From: Erinaceus europaeus
Lineage: Eukaryota > Chordata > Mammalia > Eulipotyphla > Erinaceidae
Assembly (NCBI RefSeq): GCF_950295315.1
Contig: NC_080185.1
Coordinates: 47,473,237-47,537,236, forward strand
Length of the DNA stretch: 64,000 nt
Reading direction: 5' to 3'
Part shown: piece after piece, positions 42,375 through 52,855 of the stretch
Layout: every line of letters begins with the position of its first letter
Position numbering within the stretch: position 1 is the stretch's first letter
Notes under the pieces: model-generated
What the model saw: only the letters and a program-made list of their open reading frames with translations
Told to the model about the DNA's origin: nothing
The model's database searches: none
Position numbers and translations under genes: made by a program

Positions 42375-44130
42375 AATAGTGATTTAATATTGATTTACAA
42401 AATTGTAAGATAATAGGAGTATAATTCCATAGGGTTCCCACCACCAGAGTCACTGAATACAGGCTGATTCTATAATTATTATTTATATCTATTATATATT
42501 TTTCTTTTTTTTTAAATAATCTTGCCTCTAGTTATTTTTTGAGTCCCCTCTACACCTGTTCTGAGTGTTTTTTCTTTTTTCTTCTTCTTTTCAAATAAGA
42601 GAAACAGTGCCTAGCTTTTTCTGGTATTTTTCAGATTCTCTTCTCTTGGGTTTAATTTCTCATCTAGCTATGACAGGTGTCTGCAAAACGCTATAAACAT
42701 AGTTTAGCTCCTTTTTCATCATCATGTATCAGGACCTGAAAGTCCTCCTTCCCCTCACCCCTTTCCTTGTCCTCCTTCCCAGGAATCTTTTGCTTTGGTG
42801 TAGTGCACCAAACTAGTTCAAATTTTACTGTCTGTTTCCTCTTTCTGGTCTTGTTTCTTAAGTTCTGCCTATGAGTGAGACCAACTCATCCTTCTCTTTC
42901 TGGCTTATCTCACTTAATATGATTCCTTCAAGCTCTGTCCAAGATGAGGTGAAGAATGTGAATTTGTCATTCCTAATAGCTGAGTAGTATTCTACTGTGA
43001 ATATATACCACTTAGCCACTCATCTGTTGTTGGGCCTAGGTTGCTTCTAAGTATGGGTTAATACAGTGAACATAGGTATACACAGATCATTTTGGATGTG
43101 TGTGCTTTGGTTCCTTAGGATATATCCCTAGGTGCGGAATTCCAGGGTCATAGGGTAGGTCCACTTCTAGCCTCCAGACTTTCCCACGGGTGTTGCACCA
43201 ATTCACAGTGTAAGAGGGTTCCTTTACTCCTGCAGCCTTTCCAACATTTGTTTTTACTGTCTTTTCTGGTCTATGACATTGTCACAGGAGTGAAGAGGTA
43301 TCCTATTGTTGTCTTTATTTGTATTTGAGATTCTTTTCCATGTCTGTTAGTATTTTATATATCTTCTTTGGTGAATATTGTGTCCATATCCTCATTTCTG
43401 GATTATGTTGTTTATTTTTTGTTGTTGCTGATTTGGTATATTTAAATTATTAACCTTTTGTCTGATCTATGGGATAAAAGATCTCCCTTTCTGTATGTGT
43501 GTCACTTGACAATCAAAAAAGATCTCCCATTCTATAAGTCTCTATTTGAGTGGTAGTTTCTTTTGCCATGCAGAAGCTTTTCAAATGGATGGATTCCCAT
43601 TATTTTCACTTTGTTTCTATTTTCCTTGTGAATGGACTTGAGTCATTGAAGACACCTTTAAAACTTCGATGGAAAAGAATTATGCCATTGTTTTCTCTAA
43701 ATGTTTGATGGTTTCTTGTTTACCATCCAAATTCATGATCCATTTGGAGTTTACTTTTATGTATGGTGAGATGAAGTGGTTCAGTTGCATTCCTCTAAGA
43801 TCCAATCAATTTCCCCAGCATCATTTGTTGAAAAGTCTCTCCTTTCTCCATTTAATAATTTGGTCCCCCTTGTCAGAAATTAGATGAGCATAGGTGAGGG
43901 GGCTGATTTATGGGCTCTGAATGCTATTATGTTATTTTTGTTCTAATACTAGGCAGTTTTGATTATAATATAGTTTAATAAAATATCATTTGAGATTTGG
44001 CAATTTGATGCCTCCAGTCTTGTTCTTTGTCCTCAAGCTTGCCTTAGGAATTCTAAATATTTTCTAATTCCAGATAAACTTTTGTTCTATTTCTTTAAAG
44101 AGGTTTGATGGGATCTTGAGGGGTATGTGT
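42375..44130 (-). mobile_element. Old L1, 3' UTR and C-terminal half of ORF2
   Basis: Starts ATTTAATATTGATTTACAAA and passes GACAGGTGTCTGCAAAACG, CACTCATCTGTTGTTGGGCC and GTTTTGATTATAATATAGTT, all ORF2 antisense landmarks also present at 32300-33300. Many indels; no useful frame. Confidence 0.78.
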
Positions 44131-44454
44131 ATGTTTTTTTTTAACCAGATCCAAATTTGTTGAGATATGTGGAAACATACTTGAATTAAATTGAATTATA
44201 TTATGACTTCTTAAACCATTGTGATGATTTCAGGTTCACAGGTTCACTTTGGTATATTTCTTGGTTAATAAGAATTTCTTCCTCTTAATTTTTCCAAATC
44301 CCTCCCATGGATAAGTAAGACAATATTGTGTGAATCAATTGAAAAAAAAAAACAGCGCAAGTGCATTTGTTTTTAAATAGAACACCAGGGACTGGACTCA
44401 GAGCCCTGTATATGTGTGTAACCACTAAATGGTCTCCTGGGCGTATTATTTTTA
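44131..44454. other. LRCH2: Intron, no clear repeat
   Basis: AT-rich sequence between an old L1 and SINEs, with a short A run at 44342. ACACCAGGGACTGGACTCAG near 44382 may be a SINE trace. Confidence 0.35.
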
Positions 44455-44690
44455 TTTTTTATTTTTTATTTTTTTTAAAGATTTTTTTATTATCTTTACT
44501 TATTGGATAGAGACAGCCAGAAATCAAGAGCGAAGGGGTGATAGAGAGGGAGACAGACAGAGAGACACCTGCAGCATAGCTTCACCACTCGCAAAGCTTT
44601 TCCCTTGCAGGTGGGGACCGGGGGCTCGAACCCGGGTCCTTAAGCATTGTAATACGTGCGCTTAACCAGGTGTGCCACCACCCGGCACCT
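44455..44690 (-). repeat. tRNA SINE (family B), well preserved, minus strand
   Basis: TTATTGGATAGAGACAGCCA, CCTTGCAGGTGGGGACCGGG, CTCGAACCCGGGTCCTTAAG and GTGCCACCACCCGGCACC. One of the least diverged family B copies here. Confidence 0.88.
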
Positions 44691-44885
44691 ATTTTTATTT
44701 TTTATTTAGAGAGAGAATGAGAGAGAGAGAGATGGAAAGCCAATACCACAGCACTGCTCCATCATTTTTGGAACTCTTCCCATGCCATCCACAGGCCTCC
44801 CATGTAGTGCCAAGGTTTGAATCTAGCATTTTCCTAATGGTGAGGCACTTAACATTATAGACTGAACTGTCTTCCAGACCCAAAT
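44691..44885 (-). repeat. Diverged SINE, minus strand
   Basis: AGAGAGAGAATGAGAGAGAG followed by ACCACAGCACTGCTCCATCA and GTGCCAAGGTTTGAATCTAG. Abuts the family B copy, so the two are a tandem pair of insertions. Confidence 0.55.
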
Positions 44886-44999
44886 CCATTTATAATACAG
44901 GAAAAGTTTTATGTGCTGCAGAAGACCAGCTCTTATTAGTCATCCTATTATACAGAAAGTACAAAGGAGTCGGTCCAAACTGTTTCTAAGACTTTTTGC

Positions 45000-45093
45000 A
45001 AGTGGGTAACTGCGGGTTCAAACTGGGATGCTTGCACAGGTCCTTTCACTTCATACTATGTGTGCTTAGCCAGGTGTGCCACCGCCCGGCCCC
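45000..45093 (-). repeat. tRNA SINE fragment (head half), minus strand
   Basis: TAACTGCGGGTTCAAACTGG, GCTTAGCCAGGTGTGCCACC and GCCCGGCCCC. Confidence 0.7.
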
Positions 45094-45104
45094 TAATTGG
45101 GGAA

Positions 45105-45310
45105 AAAATTCAGCTAGAATTTCTTCAAATGTGAATTCTGTCCCTTTGTCTTTCTCTACTACTTCTTTTACTCCAATCATGCCAATATTTTTACTCTTGA
45201 ATTTGTCCCATAATTCTTGTCATTTATTGTAATGTATTTTTCTGACTACTATTAGCTTTACCTTTTTGTCTCCATTTTGGTCTTTAGTGTCTGTATTCTT
45301 GCAAGTGTTC
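45105..45310 (-). mobile_element. Old L1 ORF1-like fragment
   Basis: AAATTCAGCTAGAATTTCTT and TTTACTCCAATCATGCCAAT followed by CCCATAATTC resemble the antisense ORF1 region (compare 36400-36500). Heavily diverged. Confidence 0.5.
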
Positions 45311-45494
45311 TGCTAAACAACCTGAATCTCCTTATGTTATGTCTCAACCAAAGTTACAGATGTACAAAATAATGACTTGGCTACAGGATATTTTGTCCTC
45401 CAAAAAAGGTTTATAAAAGAAGATGTGTAAAAGTTGGTTAGCATCACTACTTCATAAATCCAGCACAAGCATCTGATCAAGATAATATCTAAAT

Positions 45495-45640
45495 ATTGAA
45501 ATAGCTCAATGGAAAGTGTGTTCTTTGCCATTTGTGTGACCCAGTTTCAATCTCAGCCCCTAAAGCATTGAACAAAGCTTTGGTGCCATGGTCTCCCTCA
45601 CTCTCTCCCTCTGCTTCTTATCTAAAAAATAAAAAATAAA
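45495..45640 (+). repeat. Old tRNA-derived SINE, plus strand
   Basis: AAATAGCTCAATGGAAAGTG (A-box-like), CAGTTTCAATCTCAGCCCC (B-box-like), CTCCCTC-rich body and an A-rich tail AAAAAATAAAAAATAAAAAT. Confidence 0.6.
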
Positions 45641-45757
45641 AATAATAGATAAAATATTTTCATGGGTCAGATGCAATTCATTATGTAGCTCTCTTCTATC
45701 ATGTGTAGACTATTCTTTTTTATGTTCTTTAGAATTAATATGTTGACTTATTTCCAG

Positions 45758-45823
45758 GATTCTTAATCATTCAACTTCTGTTACAAGAAACAAGCCAAAA
45801 CAGACTGTGGAATGTGAAAAGAG
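45758..45823 (+). CDS. LRCH2: LRCH2 internal exon, linker (window exon 9)
   Basis: The 66-bp exon lies between CTTATTTCCAG and AAAAGAG|GTATGA. Phase is +1 in and +2 out. It encodes ILNHSTSVTRNKPKQTVECE plus one Lys. Its length is a multiple of three and its flanking phases match, so skipping it would keep the frame; whether that happens cannot be seen here. Confidence 0.92.
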
Positions 45824-46187
45824 GTATGAAGTTTCTTTAGTCCTTCTATTTAATATTTTTTGAGACTTGATCCTGTGATTGTGTTTCCAGAAGGGGGTTT
45901 TAGTTGAGTAAGTGATACAGATTTCATGTAGCTCGATAAAGGAGAAATGAATTACAGTATGAATTACATTAACTTTTGATAGGAACGAATCAAAAACTGC
46001 TGACTTGGATGCTTTTTGGGCATACCTACATTTTGTCTTGGAGAAAGGATTATTTAATTTATTAATTCAACAAGCATTTTATCATTAGTGCTAGGCATTA
46101 TGTATTCCCTCATCTTTGTATTGATTTTCTATGCCATTTTTCATTTTTAATTTCTTTTCCATTGGGTTTTACTTAGTTATCTAATAT

Positions 46188-46193
46188 ATATGT

Positions 46194-46227
<34 letters not shown>

Positions 46228-46228
46228 A
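46188..46228 (+). repeat. (TG)n microsatellite
   Basis: About eighteen TG units with one interruption, next to the SINE at 46232. Confidence 0.9.
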
Positions 46229-46231
46229 TTT

Positions 46232-46410
46232 CAGGCTGAATAGTGTTGCACCTGATAGAGTACACACATTACCATGCACAAGGACCTAGATTCAAGCCTA
46301 CAGTCCCCACTTACAGTCAGGAAACTTCAGCAGTAGAGTAGTGATAACAGAGTCTACCCTTCACTGTCTCTCCCTCCCTCTCTCTATCTCTCTGAAAAAA
46401 TAAATTCACA
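46232..46410 (+). repeat. tRNA SINE (family B), plus strand
   Basis: GGCTGAATAGTGTTGCACCT head, AGGACCTAGATTCAAGCCTA (B box), CTTCAGCAGTAGAGTAGTGA and a TCTCTCCCTCC body ending in an A-rich tail. Confidence 0.75.
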
Positions 46411-46689
46411 TATATAAATTCCAGAGAACTAGAGCACTTTGAAACCTTCTAATATTTACTCCTTTTTGGTACTTTAAAATTTGCATGTGATTTCTATAGA
46501 AGTGTAAAATTCCAAGACTAGGAAGTAGGTATGTATAGGAGTGCACTCAGAGAAATCTAACATCTGTAGAATATTAGCTGTATGCATACTATTCTAAAAT
46601 CTTCCTGTGTACTATCTTATTTAATCATATGAGAAGAGTTTGTTGAGTATTTTATCTTTATTTTGTTTCTTTACTTTTTTCATCCTTCT
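46411..46689. other. LRCH2: Intron, no recognisable repeat
   Basis: Nothing recognised. Confidence 0.5.
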
Positions 46690-46965
46690 ATGGGGGTGGG
46701 CTTAATGTTGTTTACACATGGGTACAATTTCTCATCTCTCTGTGATAGTTGTCTCTAAAACACTCTCACCCCAACTTAGGTCCTAATCACTGTCATGCAC
46801 CAGGAACTCACCCAACTCTACCCCCAGCTCTCTTTCTCTTCTACTACACCAGACCAAGTACAAGTTTCAATCTGTGTTTTCCCTTTCTGTCCTTGTTCCT
46901 TAAGTTGCACCTGAAGAAAAACCACTGTTTTTTTTTCTTTCATTTTTGCTAGTGGTTTTAATAAA
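46690..46965 (-). mobile_element. L1 3' end, 5'-truncated
   Basis: GGGGTGGGCTTAATGTTGTT, TTTACACATGGGTACAATTT and CATCTCTCTGTGATAGTTGT match the short-3'UTR L1 type. Confidence 0.7.
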
Positions 46966-47261
46966 TATCCTTTTTTATTCTTTTACTGTATTTTTTATAT
47001 TGTACTTCTTTTGATCTCTAAAATACCTTTAGAGTAGTCATATATTTTAGATAAGACTAAATCCATTTTTTATGTTTTCTTTTTTTAAAAAAGGGACATT
47101 AATTATTTGGGAACTTAAGTATTTGTCAACTTTGAATTTTATGTTACTAGTATAGGAATGTTTAAATTCTTTATATTAAAGAAGACACATTTATAATGTT
47201 AGCAACACATAATTAAGAATAATTCAAATAATTTTAATATATAAAGCATTTTTTATTTTAG

Positions 47262-47310
47262 CATCTCAGCAGATGAGATTAATTCTCCATTATCACCCCT
47301 CACGTGGCAG
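47262..47310 (+). CDS. LRCH2: LRCH2 internal exon, short linker exon (window exon 10)
   Basis: The 49-bp exon follows TTATTTTAG and ends TGGCAG|GTAAGA. One base completes the Ser codon and 16 codons follow (ISADEINSPLSPLTWQ). The SPLSP sequence looks like a proline-directed phosphorylation context (inference). It is 78 bp from the next exon. Confidence 0.92.
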
Positions 47311-47388
47311 GTAAGAGAAAAATAAATTGCTACTATATCTAACATATTGTTTTCACTTATTAAACTAAAAGAAATTATCTCATTACAG

Positions 47389-47505
47389 CCCTTAGAAAAT
47401 CAGAAGGATCAAACAGATGAGCAACAATGGCCAGAAACTCAACCTATAATCTGGTCAAGTGAAGAAAGGAGGCGGAGCAAACAGATTAGAAAAGAATATT
47501 TCAAG
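47389..47505 (+). CDS. LRCH2: LRCH2 internal exon, basic linker (window exon 11)
   Basis: The 117-bp exon lies between CATTACAG and TCAAG|GTATCT, 39 complete codons in phase 0. It encodes an acidic/Gln-rich segment ending in the basic patch EERRRSKQIRKEYFK. The TSD of the young LTR element begins 44 bp downstream of this exon (47549), very close to the splice donor. Confidence 0.93.
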
Positions 47506-47548
47506 GTATCTTTTTAAGTTTTTAAATTTAGATTGGAAATATTATTTT

Positions 47549-47554
47549 ATAAGT
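47549..47554 (+). repeat. LTR-element target-site duplication, left copy
   Basis: ATAAGT, identical to 53244-53249. A 6-bp duplication is typical of class II (betaretrovirus-like) ERVs. Confidence 0.9.
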
Positions 47555-47942
47555 TGCCCCGGCCAGCAGGGCGGTGAGCAGGGGCTAGCAACCCAATGAG
47601 ACCTGAAATGATAGGGACAAGAGACGCGAAGAACGAGAGCAAGTCAAGTTTCTGATCAAGCTCTAAATTTTATTGTGTGCACAGACATTATAAGGCTTTG
47701 GGGAAGGAGGGGGGAAGTGCTGGAGGAGGAGGAGGGGGAGCAATCTTCAAAGAGGAATGTTCCTTGCAACAAATGGCAGGAACCAAACTGTGTGTTGACT
47801 CACTTGTTTTGACTCACTTGATTACTGATAAATGGTTTACCTAAGGGGAAATGGCCTGCCCAGGGGGGAATTAACATTTGTCTTGAGGGGTTCCGTTGTC
47901 TCAAAGCTTATCATCTATAAAGCAGAGAAATGGCTCCTGGCA
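47555..47942 (-). repeat. 3' LTR of the young ERV
   Basis: 388 bp, TG...CA on the minus strand except that the first bases read TGCCAGG instead of TGTCAGG. It contains a TATA-like TTATAA and AATAAA about 20 bases apart (about 47670-47692), the likely U3/R transition and polyadenylation signal. It differs from the other LTR at two sites, both G/A on the plus strand. Confidence 0.94.
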
Positions 47943-47944
47943 TA

Positions 47945-47954
47945 TCTTCCCTTT
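47945..47954 (-). promoter_or_regulatory. Polypurine tract
   Basis: AAAGGGAAGA on the minus strand, two bases before the 3' LTR. This is where plus-strand DNA synthesis is primed in retroviruses. Confidence 0.8.
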
Positions 47955-48506
47955 GTTATAATTTTAAAATTGAGGCAGGCAATGTGGGTGAGGAGCAGAG
48001 ACCCTAACAGCAGGTTTGGTGGGCTTAACCAGAGGAGGGAAGTATTGACCTGAATCCTCCCGCGGGGTGGGTTCAAAACCAACCTTCCCGCATCTTATAA
48101 GGCTCTTGGTGTCTTTTTGGGGAGGGGAGGCAGAGCCACACTTTCTAGGGAAACAATTTTTGTTGCTGACACCAACCTCCATGCAAATCAGGTTTGCTTC
48201 ACGGGGGACTCAGAGGCGGACAATAGGGTCCTCCCCCTGCAGTGCTTTGCCTTACACCCCTTACTGGTGTCCTTGCCCTGCCAAGGTTGGATGTCTCGAT
48301 GCATAATTCTGAGTTTTATGCCATCCAAAAAGGGGGTCTGTCATCCTCAGGTTCAGCCAGGCCTCTGTCAGCCAAATCAAGTCTGTGATAATGTATTTGC
48401 AAAGGGTTTAATGCCAAGGAGTCAATCTGCTGTTTTATAAAATCAGTAATCTTATTAAAAATAAAGGGTCCTTAAGGTAATCATTAACAAAAGACTAATA
48501 AGGGTC

Positions 48507-48827
48507 TCATAAGGGGCTCTGTAGTGACTCAAGACTATTTGTGGTGGAGTCTATAACCTGTTGTAATTTGTCAGAAAATTTATGGGAGGAATATATAGAG
48601 TGTCCTAGCATGCCACCAGCAAGTCTAAGGGAAGCAGTCAGTGGATGTGATGTCCAGGGGAAGAAACACAGCACATCTGGTCTTCTGGTCAGCGCCAACT
48701 GATGAAATTTTCTTCTTCTGGTCAGCTGTGGAACAAGCAAAACTAGGAGGCAAGGACCAGGTAGAGAAGAATTGACATGAAAATATAGGATGGTGTTTAC
48801 CAAAACACAGAGGAGGTGTATACACAT
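48507..48827 (-). pseudogene. Possible env (transmembrane subunit) remnant of the young ERV
   Basis: A 106-residue open frame. Its last third has heptad-like spacing (FSDKLQQVIDSTTNSLESLQ), which resembles the coiled coil of a retroviral transmembrane subunit. Its position between the AT-rich region and the polypurine tract fits env. No furin site, fusion peptide or membrane anchor is seen in the frame, so it is not a functional envelope. Confidence 0.35.
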
Positions 48828-49099
48828 TAGAAGTCAAGGTGAGGTTCCTTGAACATCAAGGAACATTTTGAGAAAAGTGAGCAGTCAATAAGCATGCAAA
48901 GATGAAGTCAGCAGTGGTAGGTCAGCAGAAAGAGAAGACTTGGATAAGCTGGTGAGGTTAGCTGGAGTATATACTGCCATGGCGTCCTTTGTGGTAAGGA
49001 CTTGCCAACAGGGACTCTGTGGATTTTGCAAGAGCAATGTCATCCACCATAATAAAAGGAAAACAAACATGGACATCCAGTGTTGATAAAAGAGAAAAA

Positions 49100-51600
49100 A
49101 GAATATGTCTCTATGACTGGAAAAGTGGGTGGCTTTGTCAATGAGATATAATAAATGGACAATTTGAATTTTTGTAAATATTAAAAAGATTTAGTATGTT
49201 ACTTCATTGACACTTTAGCCAACTGAATACTGGAGGGTGCATTACCCTTTTTTTTTTTTATTAATTAAGCTTAAGGGTTTTAGTTTTTTTTGTTTGAGCT
49301 GTAGCCCACATAAATTTAGAAAAAATATCAACTGAGAGAAAAAGGTTTTTTTTGTTTAATAAACATGGGCAGGTGAATTACATCAATCTGTCAGAGAGCA
49401 TTGGCTTTTATCAATGGAGATTAATCTTAAAAGTCTGAATAGCAAGATCTTAATTAAACAATGTAGGAGCCAGTAAAGTGCTCTCACTATGGCAGGTCAA
49501 GCGTTAAAAATTTTTTAAGAGGCTTGTAAAAAAATGATAAAAAATTTTAGGATATGAGTGACTTTAGGAGTCATAACACACCCATAAATAAAAAATTAAA
49601 AATGTTTAGTTTTAAATCTTATCATATGAGCAGTCAGTTCTTTATGTGGAGATGTACCTAAAATTATTTACTTAGGGAGAGAACTTGTACCAAGTTAATT
49701 GATGATCTAATGGTTAGAATTGACTTGTTTTTTTTTTATGATTTTAGAAGGCTCTTCATTAGAATATATCAATATGTTATAGAAAGTCAATACCTAATGT
49801 GTTGACATGATAAAATATTTACCATTTTTTGGCATTATTTTAAACTGATTAGACAGTTTAAGCACACTATTATGTCTTTAGTTTACTAAGATCTTTACTC
49901 ATCACAAGGCTATCATGAGTAAGCATAGATATAAAACTCTTAATAGATTTTGTTCCTTAGAACTCTAATATGGCAACTTAAAAGGCTAAAATAAAACCTC
50001 ATAGTTTAAATATTCAAAATATTAATTTTGTTAAATCAGGATTTGCCAAAACAAATCTTCTATCAGACCAAAAACACAATGTATTACCTTAATTTATCAA
50101 GAATAAACCTCTGGCAGTGTCTTAAAACAAACCAGATAATTTTTAAGAGCAGAAAGATAAAAGAGGAAAACCAGCGCAAGAGCCTCTGGCATGTAAATAA
50201 TTAACATAACCATTGTGTTATCTTTTACTAACCCAAGTCAGTTTTGCCTGTTTAGTTGAGAAAGTATTTTAAAAGCTTTTTTTTTTTTTTTTGAAATCAC
50301 TTAAACGATTTTAAGTAAAATGTTAAACTTTGTTTGTTAGGATCTTTGTTTATCACAAAGCTATCACACCCTTAGGGCAGCTATGAACAAGGGTGGGTAC
50401 ACAACTTAATTGATCTTTCACTTTGATTTAGATAGGTAACTTAAAAAGCTAAGATAAACCTTATAGCTGAAATGTTAAAATAATTTTTTACTGTTAACAT
50501 TTATTTCAGATGACCATTTTACACTAAATAATTTTGTTGAATCACATCTGTTGAATAAAAATTTATCAGGCCAGGAATAGCACGTTTAACCCTTTATTTC
50601 CTGGCAAGGCCACTGCTCTACACTGACTGGGTTATTAGAAAGTCAGTTCAAGGATGGAATTAAATTAACAAACAGTGGCAGTTGATATTGAGGTGCTGGT
50701 AATATCTACAATTTTCACAAGAGTGAGAGAGACTACAGAGGCATTTTACCATGCCTAGATATCTCAGCAAATCTTTTTAACTAATGAATTGATGCTGATA
50801 TTAGCTATCAGAAGGACGAAATTGTCTTATATTTTACTCTGGTAAAGGTGTGCCAACTCTATGAGTCTGGATCTTTAAAACCACATTTAGCTTAACTAAA
50901 TCTTATTTAAAACTTAAAACAAACTTTAGTTACTTAGGGGTTAACACACATTAATGAAAACAAGGTTAGCACAGACTTAAAACATACATTCTTGGTGAAA
51001 GGAAAATTTTCCCTTTGAAAAACCGCTTTTGGTTTTTGGATTCTTAACTCACAGACTCACTACCCCCCCCCCAGGAGGGGCCTTTGTGGCTTAGGGGAAT
51101 GATTGACTGACTGAAGTTGCCAATCTGTGGAGCAGGGGCTCTGTGCCGTGATTGGCTGCGAGGGCGGAACAGGCGGGCTTAGTTTACTGCCGCTGCACAG
51201 AGAAAAATCTTTGAAATTCTTTTTCTGGGCTAAGGTACATTTTACAGTTTTAAAGAAATAAATAATTAAATTTCTATCAAAAGTGTGTACTGGTTTTCTG
51301 GTTAATAGCTTTTAAGTTAAAGAGAACATCTTGTTTGATTGATTTCATTCTTTCTCTAAGGAATAGCTTGTTAGCCAGATAAGATCTCACTCAGAACTGG
51401 TTTTAAGCTTTCTGAGAGTAGAGGGAAAAAAGCTGGATCTTTTTTGGCTGACTAGTTTTAAGATAATGCCAAATCAAGAGCCCACAGTTCTTTAACTAAT
51501 TGTAAATGTTCTCATTTTTTTTTTCTACTAATTTTCTAAGGGAAGCTGTTTTTCGTGCTAGTTGAGTTTTAGCCTTGGTGGTTTAATCAGTATTATTGGC
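49100..51600. other. AT-rich non-coding interior of the young ERV
   Basis: About 2.5 kb where gag-pro-pol would be expected. No frame above 60 codons on either strand. It contains poly-T runs (49250, 50281), a diverged internal duplication with a period of about 470 bp (near 49880-49990 and 50340-50475) and one GC-rich island at 51060-51200. Origin unknown: either non-viral DNA or extremely degraded viral sequence. Confidence 0.7.
51060..51200. promoter_or_regulatory. Possible promoter-like GC-rich island in the ERV interior
   Basis: GTGATTGGCTGCGAGGGCGG carries an inverted CCAAT box (NF-Y type) next to a GC box (Sp1 type), in an otherwise AT-rich region; a second CCAAT-type pair (GTTGCCAATCTG) is 35 bp away. 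This is the spacing seen in many housekeeping promoters. Function is inference only. Confidence 0.4.
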
Positions 51601-51668
51601 CAAGTCAAGGACCAGAGCACAAAACGGAGGGACGGTGGTGTAGGGAGGCAGTCTGGACAAGGAAGAGC

Positions 51669-52271
51669 CTAGGGGTTAGGGTTAACCAGTTTGAGCCTGG
51701 CTCCGAGTAACAGGGAAAGCCAAAACCGGTTTTGATTTGATGGTTTAGTCTTAGTTTTAGTTTTAGGGATTGGGTTTTTTGGTGAGGCTAAAAATGTAAG
51801 CTCTTCTGTGACTGCAGCTATTTCTTTCATTAATTGAAGCTGCTCTCTCCGGTCAGCAAGGACCTTGCGGAGAGTGGAAATTCCTGTAAGGGCTCCTGAG
51901 CGTGCCCTCCTGACGGAGGGGTTGTCAAGGAGAGGGTCAGGCTGGAGAGTGGGAGCATGGATATAAGGAGGGGGATTAAAGGGAGGAGGATACCAATCGG
52001 GATTGTAGTATCTGGCAGCCTCTTTTTCTAGCAAAGCCTCATTCTCTGTGGGAGAGGGAGGGTTTTGTGGGAGGTTTTGTAAAACTGGATAGAGGCGGGG
52101 GAAAGAATGCTGGGTTTCATTCTCATGTGAATTAGCAATAGGAGGGTCAATAAAGGGAACTTTAGTAAGTGAGGAGGGATCTGTAGGGAGGGAAACAGGG
52201 CTTTTACTTTCATCGGGTGCTGGGAGGCTTTTATTTTGACTGGGTACTGGGGGATCAAGATCAATAATCAC
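51669..52271 (-). pseudogene. ERV gag fragment, proline-rich region
   Basis: A 200-residue open frame on the minus strand, rich in Pro/Ser/Asn, with a PPPY late-domain motif (NPDWYPPPFNPPPYIHA) of the kind betaretroviral Gag uses to recruit budding machinery, followed by a Leu/Glu-rich helical segment (RREQLQLMKEIAAVTEELTF). Upstream the frame is interrupted. Capsid and nucleocapsid are not visible downstream, so the product cannot form particles alone. Confidence 0.65.
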
Positions 52272-52660
52272 AGAAGGGCATGGGGATGGGGACTTTGTCC
52301 TGGAGGGCGGACTAGAAAGTTGCCAGAGGACCTTTTCACCCTCTGTAATAAGGTTTTTAATATCAGGGTGATTATTATAGATTTTTAAGATATCATTAAT
52401 TAAATTCTAGTAACAAAAGGCAGAAACAGGTACACGTTCAGGACCAAAAGACTGATAGTGATCATTAAGACAGTCACCAATTCTCTTCCAACGTTTCTCA
52501 TCTATAGTGCCTTTCTGGGGGAACCAGGGGCAAATATTTCCAATATAATCTAAAAACTTCTTTAATTCTTTCTTTTTTTTTAACCTTATTTTTTCGTGTC
52601 TTGAGTGACTCCTTGAGTCCTTTAATGAATAAATAGTTTGCTGAATTCATGTCCCATGGT
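52272..52660 (-). pseudogene. ERV gag matrix region, broken
   Basis: A candidate start ATG at 52657 (minus) begins Met-Gly, the usual myristoylation context, and is followed within a few codons by a stop. In other frames the region resembles a class II Gag matrix domain, with a Lys-rich N-terminal part. At least two frame breaks separate it from the proline-rich frame. Confidence 0.55.
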
Positions 52661-52662
52661 TT

Positions 52663-52674
52663 TGCTTACCTCAG
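52663..52674 (-). promoter_or_regulatory. Candidate ERV splice donor
   Basis: GAG|GTAAGC on the minus strand, just upstream of the gag ATG, matches the consensus donor. Retroviruses use such a site to make subgenomic env RNA. Confidence 0.55.
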
Positions 52675-52834
52675 CCGCTGTGACACTCTTCTCCAGATGC
52701 GACTCACGGGCGGGTATTTCCGTGGTGATCTCTGCGAGTCTTTGCGTTACCCCCCTCGGGCTGCGGTGACTCTGTGAATTCGGGTAGGCCTACCCCCTCG
52801 ATCAGCGGAGTTTCTAGGTCCAGAAGGCTTCTTT

Positions 52835-52852
52835 GCCCCACGTTGGGCGCCA
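52835..52852 (-). promoter_or_regulatory. Primer-binding site, tRNA-Lys type
   Basis: TGGCGCCCAACGTGGGGC on the minus strand, three bases after the 5' LTR. It is complementary to the 3' end of tRNA-Lys(1,2), as in several betaretroviruses and HERV-K-like elements. Confidence 0.9.
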
Positions 52853-52855
52853 GAA

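Noticed and set aside
48067..48440. Two plus-strand open frames in the ERV
   Set aside because: They lie antisense to the ERV 3' interior, differ in frame and have no recognisable domain.
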